Below, in pieces: positions 60,601 through 64,000 of a DNA stretch of 64,000 nt. The position numbers and the translations under genes were made by a program. The notes under the pieces were generated by a model. The model saw only the letters and a list, made by a program, of their open reading frames with translations. It was not told where the DNA came from and made no database searches. The DNA comes from Aphrophora alni. Its lineage: Eukaryota > Arthropoda > Insecta > Hemiptera > Aphrophoridae. The stretch's first letter is position 1. Each line of letters opens with the position of its first letter. The stretch covers positions 72,619,712 to 72,683,711 of the forward strand of contig OY740769.1 of the NCBI GenBank assembly GCA_963513935.1, read 5' to 3'.

Positions 60601-62434
60601 TCAACCTGCATAAATCTACTACAGGTCGCTGTAGGGTCCACAGAATAAAAATAATTGGCAACAAAATATTATAAAAGAATGGAATTTTATTAATGTTTAA
60701 TTCCTTTGAGTCTCTGATCAAAGAAGAATCTGCATAGTTTCATAGAAAACGAAAATACAGACACCAAGCTTTTCAGTTTATAGTACTATTTTTCTCTTAA
60801 ACATTTTTTATTACGAAACTGGAAGAAATGAAGGGGGGAGGGTTATACAACTTTACGTTTCAGATTTATTTTTAACTAATAAATCCGTAAATATAATATG
60901 TGGTTGACTTGGCTAGTAGAAAACTTGTCAAATTCACTTTCAGTATCTTAAACACAACTATAAAATAAATCTCAAAACATATAGTCACTTAATTTTGGAG
61001 GATCGATCACAACGTTTGTCAAAATCTAACTTAACGGTTCAAAATGCCATGTTAATTTTTTTCAGACCGGATAAATTATTAACTTTTTCCTAATTCCATT
61101 AATTTGGTCTAATTTCGTGACCCCAGCCCGCTCTGTAAACGAAGTTGAAAAATTTAATAATTCCATAGAACACTTATCTCACATCTTAAAACATACGTCC
61201 TTAATATAGAACTACCTCAACCAATAATCTAACAATTGAACGTATTCACCTCAGACTAAACTTAAAAAGTTTTATTTAATCGAACATGCATGTTTACCTA
61301 AGATAATGCATGACAAAAATCTTACTTGTAGATGAGGTTCAATACGACACAAAGCAAGAAACATACGACTGTCGTGCAATAACGTTTTTATTACGAATAA
61401 GTAAAGAACACGGATTGTTGTGTTCATACCTTCGTCCACTGCCGCCCAAATGACTAAACTATTTTTAACCTTATTTCGTCATGTACTTCCTTCCGTGGCC
61501 TAGTTGTGTTTTATTAACACCAACATTAGCTAACTGGAAACTTGTTATAGGTTGGTTAATCAAAGTATCTTCATGATGACACCTATACTCAGAACCATGA
61601 AATGTGCAATGATCGTGGTCATTAGGTCACTAGTAGTTGTTTAAAATTTGTATGCATAAATATTACCTTTTTTGTACAATGTTTCACTGACATCATTTGT
61701 TACATGTACACAAAAATGTTACTCATTGAAATTCATCTTCCAAATAACGTATTTGTTGTGAAAAGTCCGTATTTCCTTTCATTTGGTGATTGACGTTTCC
61801 ACAAATCTTGCTCATTTCAAGTGAAAATTTTCAATATGTTTTAAAACCGTGAACACTTTTCATTACTCAACTCACTTTTGAAAGACCGCGCATATTTCGT
61901 TACACCGTAATCGACACATTCATTGAAGCCTTCCATCGAGTGAGGTTGCAAAGTGTGATGTGTGAAGGCGCCAGAGGGAAAAGGCAAGACGTGTTACAAC
62001 ATCGACACCAATACAATACAAAAGCAACACAATACAATACTTGGTCTCATTAACTCTTTGTACAACAACCTTGGCTTACTCGGACATACAAAATCGACTT
62101 CTTGATTTGTCAATTCAAGTCGTTGCACTCTGAAATGCCTTCGAGACGACTACACTCACCTAACATTGTACTCGTACTGAGACATTTCCCCTCTAAAGTC
62201 AAAACAAAGTTAGTAAATTAAGCTTAGAAAATTTGAACTATGGCAACGAAGCTAATATTTGAAATAATTAAAGTTTTCGTCCCCTCAAAGAGGAACTCTA
62301 GAATGGGTTGGGGAATTTTAAAATCTAAAAGAAAATTGGTATTTTTATGAATCTTACTGATATAAATACTAAAACAAGTCCTTAAAGAAGAAGGAGGATG
62401 AAGATATACCAGACTGCAATGGGAATTACGAAGA
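57611..62434. other. 4.8 kb AT-rich spacer, no firm gene
   Basis: A C run is at about 57861-57872. On the reverse strand at 59979-60003 GGCGAGGCCGAAACC resembles part of a Penelope-type repeat but lacks a CUGANGA box. The 98-codon reverse frame at 58701-58997 has no recognised domain. No gene is supported. Confidence 0.45.
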
Positions 62435-62697
62435 AGGAGCAAAAATGGTGACTATGCTGCTGATGTCCGTCTCCTGGTGTCTTCCTCTCCACAGACATTA
62501 GAGGAAAACTGTTGAATTGTATTGGAATAGCAGAAAAAGTTGAACCTACAGGTAAATGAACGGAAAACAAAAGGGCATTTATACAAACCTTGCAGGGAAG
62601 TAGATATTCAAGACGGAGAAAATTGTTGAATAACGTAGAGAAGTTCTTGTACTTGGATAGTATAGCTGATATCGTCAAACATGTGAACGAAATTCAC
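62435..62697 (+). pseudogene. non-LTR reverse transcriptase remnant (YADD region)
   Basis: From 62435 the + frame reads NGDYAADVRLLVSSSPQTLE, where YAAD stands in place of the catalytic YADD box. It then continues, past two stops, as KKLNLQVNERKTKG, the conserved segment that follows YADD in LINE reverse transcriptases. A shifted frame continues NVEKFLYLDSIADIVKHVNE, matching the usual (V-E-x-F-x-YLG-S-x-I) block. Stops, a frameshift and loss of a catalytic Asp show it is dead. The orientation is the same as the gag-like remnant 240 bp downstream, but LINE and LTR-type parts are probably different elements, one next to or nested in the other. Confidence 0.7.
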
Positions 62698-62936
62698 ACG
62701 AGTTCGTCACGTTCAACTCCGCAGAATACACTCCTCTAAGCCCGGAGAGTAGGTACCGAACTGCCTGGACAAACTAATTTAAATCTCCTGTAAAAAACAT
62801 ACGTAAAACTCCAGCCATCCTTGTGAAACTTCAGGCAGAGATCTATGGCCGAAAACAGATGTCATAAAAACCAGTTCAGTTGATACCTTTCTGTTCCTGA
62901 AGAGTCGACTACTGAAACGCTTCCAGACTTAAACTA

Positions 62937-63500
62937 TTGTTGCTCAGACCTATTTCAATAGTGTTGGAGCTGATAGTGCCATATCTACACTATCGGCTGC
63001 GAGGGACAATAAACAGCAGCATCGATGAATTTCTAAGCTTGGCTACTGTCATTGAAAAAGATCTGGCGCCGACGAAGAAAGAAGAAGTCAAATACAGTCC
63101 ACTAAACGCTAGAGTTCAGTAGCCAACTCCAGCACCACAACAGAGACCACCGCTGAAGTATAATTTCCACCGAGACTGTCCTAGACTGAGAGCAACCAAC
63201 GAAAAACTGGAGAAAGGCAGGGAAATCACCAAGGAACCCTGCCCGGAGATCTTCACTCATCCCCATGGTAAAGGTCCCCATAGCCAATACCACCAAAACT
63301 CCTTATTGACTCCTTTTCTAGCGATTACTTCGTCCGGACGGATCAAAAAGACTCCAACACTCTGTTGCCCCAAAAGAATGAGTTCTTCACAACCCACCCT
63401 GCAGACCAATACTCCGACCTGTAGCTCAGAGATCGAGAACGATTCTACATCCGGATACTGGATCAGAGAATGGATACCGACTTCATTCCAGTCTCACTGA
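62937..63500 (+). pseudogene. LTR-retroelement gag-like remnant, one internal stop
   Basis: A single frame runs from 62937 to the TGA at about 63498-63500, interrupted only by a TAG at 63120. The first part (YLHYRLRGTINSSIDEFLSL then ATVIEKDL) resembles the end of a Ty3-type gag capsid region. It is followed by RPPLKYNFHRDCPRL, where the HRDCP of a CCHC-type zinc knuckle survives but the leading Cys pair does not. The remaining ~100 codons are Ser/Thr/Pro-rich and unassigned. An integrase piece in the same frame register begins 340 bp later, too close for intact protease and reverse transcriptase, so the element is internally deleted. Confidence 0.55.
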
Positions 63501-63824
63501 TTCAGCGGTCCTAAACTATTTCTTCTGACATATCATTAGGCTGTATGTGACTTCAATTAGGGTAGCATCATTTTTGGACTTCACAAGAGTAAAACTTTCC
63601 GTTAAACCACAAGGACCCCATCACCGAAGACGCCCCAACTATAAGACCTGTGGAGAGACACCCACGGACAACCAGAAGACTACACACAGAGCTTCACAGA
63701 CATGTTTAAACATGCACAATCCAGCCCCAAATGCCGACGGAACCCTTGCAAGAACCCGGAGCATCCGTCATTACATCTAGATAGACGATATACACTCTGC
63801 CTACATATGCTCGAAGAAGAAAAG
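63501..63824 (+). other. unassigned part of retroelement remnant
   Basis: GC-richer sequence continuous with the gag-like and integrase remnants. A frame at 63547-63780 is basic (QGPHHRRRPNYKTCGE). Protease or reverse transcriptase motifs were looked for and not found. Confidence 0.35.
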
Positions 63825-64000
63825 GAAGTTTTTTCAACTAGTATATGCAAGCTGTGTATCTTGGTTGTTACAGACCTCTTCACTCAATGGACATAAGGTT
63901 TAGGTTTCCCTATCTGCAACTCCACCGTGCACAAGACAATAGCCATGTTGGAGCACGATTTTTCTCCTGATAGGTATATCCCAGGGTACATCCACTGCGA
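63825..64000 (+). pseudogene. integrase core remnant, runs off window
   Basis: The frame reads CILVVTDLFTQWT, the first catalytic Asp block of retroviral-type integrases of Ty3-like elements (x-ILVV-x-DLFTKW). After a TAA at 63894-63896 the same frame continues to PDRYIPGYIHC at the very edge. There the next codon begins GA, as expected for the second catalytic Asp (the GYIHSDQG-type block). The zinc-binding HHCC module that normally precedes the core is not found. The stop inside the core shows decay. The rest of the element lies outside the window. Confidence 0.7.

Overview
This window looks like non-coding, repeat-rich nuclear DNA from an animal, most likely an arthropod and probably an insect. 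The evidence is a base composition of roughly two-thirds A+T, no dense gene layout, and long microsatellite and minisatellite tracts. It also holds decayed animal-type mobile elements: hAT, several mariner/IS630-Tc1 types, non-LTR LINE, Ty3-like LTR and Penelope-like repeats. The species cannot be read from the sequence. A run of 200 Ns at 17528-17727 shows that it comes from a draft assembly. No complete protein-coding gene, operon, CRISPR array or convincing RNA gene is visible. Most open frames are no longer than chance predicts at this composition.

Layout. 1-8 kb: AT-rich spacer with copies of a ~200 bp dispersed family, a 550 bp repeat with a palindromic end, a 127 bp hairpin (5947-6073), and an inverted pair of Penelope-like, hammerhead-like repeats (6668-7020). 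8.4-11 kb: three DNA transposons side by side, namely a deleted mariner-like element (8382-8880), a deleted hAT element with perfect 8 bp target duplications (9178-10395), and a second mariner-like element (10486-11007) keeping the transposase C-terminus. 12.4 kb: the best candidate cellular exon, Cys-rich with a splice acceptor (12444-12705). 20.7-21.9 kb: a broken LINE with gag-like, endonuclease and RNase H remnants. 22.4 kb: a second exon-like open segment. 25.8 kb: a reverse transcriptase scrap. 26-37 kb: more copies of the 550 bp family, a tRNA-derived SINE-like unit (30.8 kb) and a perfect 97 bp inverted repeat carrying hammerhead-like motifs (37437-37729).

39.7 kb: a third exon-like segment behind a strong acceptor. 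41.1-41.6 kb: an HTH-type mariner remnant next to an 810 bp CT microsatellite (41718-42527). 44-45.7 kb: two MITE copies of ~349 bp in opposite orientation, each with TA duplications. 46.9-48.7 kb: a 41 bp minisatellite with a 448 bp higher-order repeat. 49-62.4 kb: mostly featureless AT-rich sequence. 62.4-64 kb: reverse transcriptase, gag-like and integrase remnants running off the right edge.

Nothing here works together as a pathway. The biology on view is mobile-element turnover. I did not find a clear undescribed system. The points most worth checking are the two inverted hammerhead-like pairs, the repeat family with a conserved palindromic end, the higher-order minisatellite, and the exon-like segments at 12.4, 22.4 and 39.7 kb.
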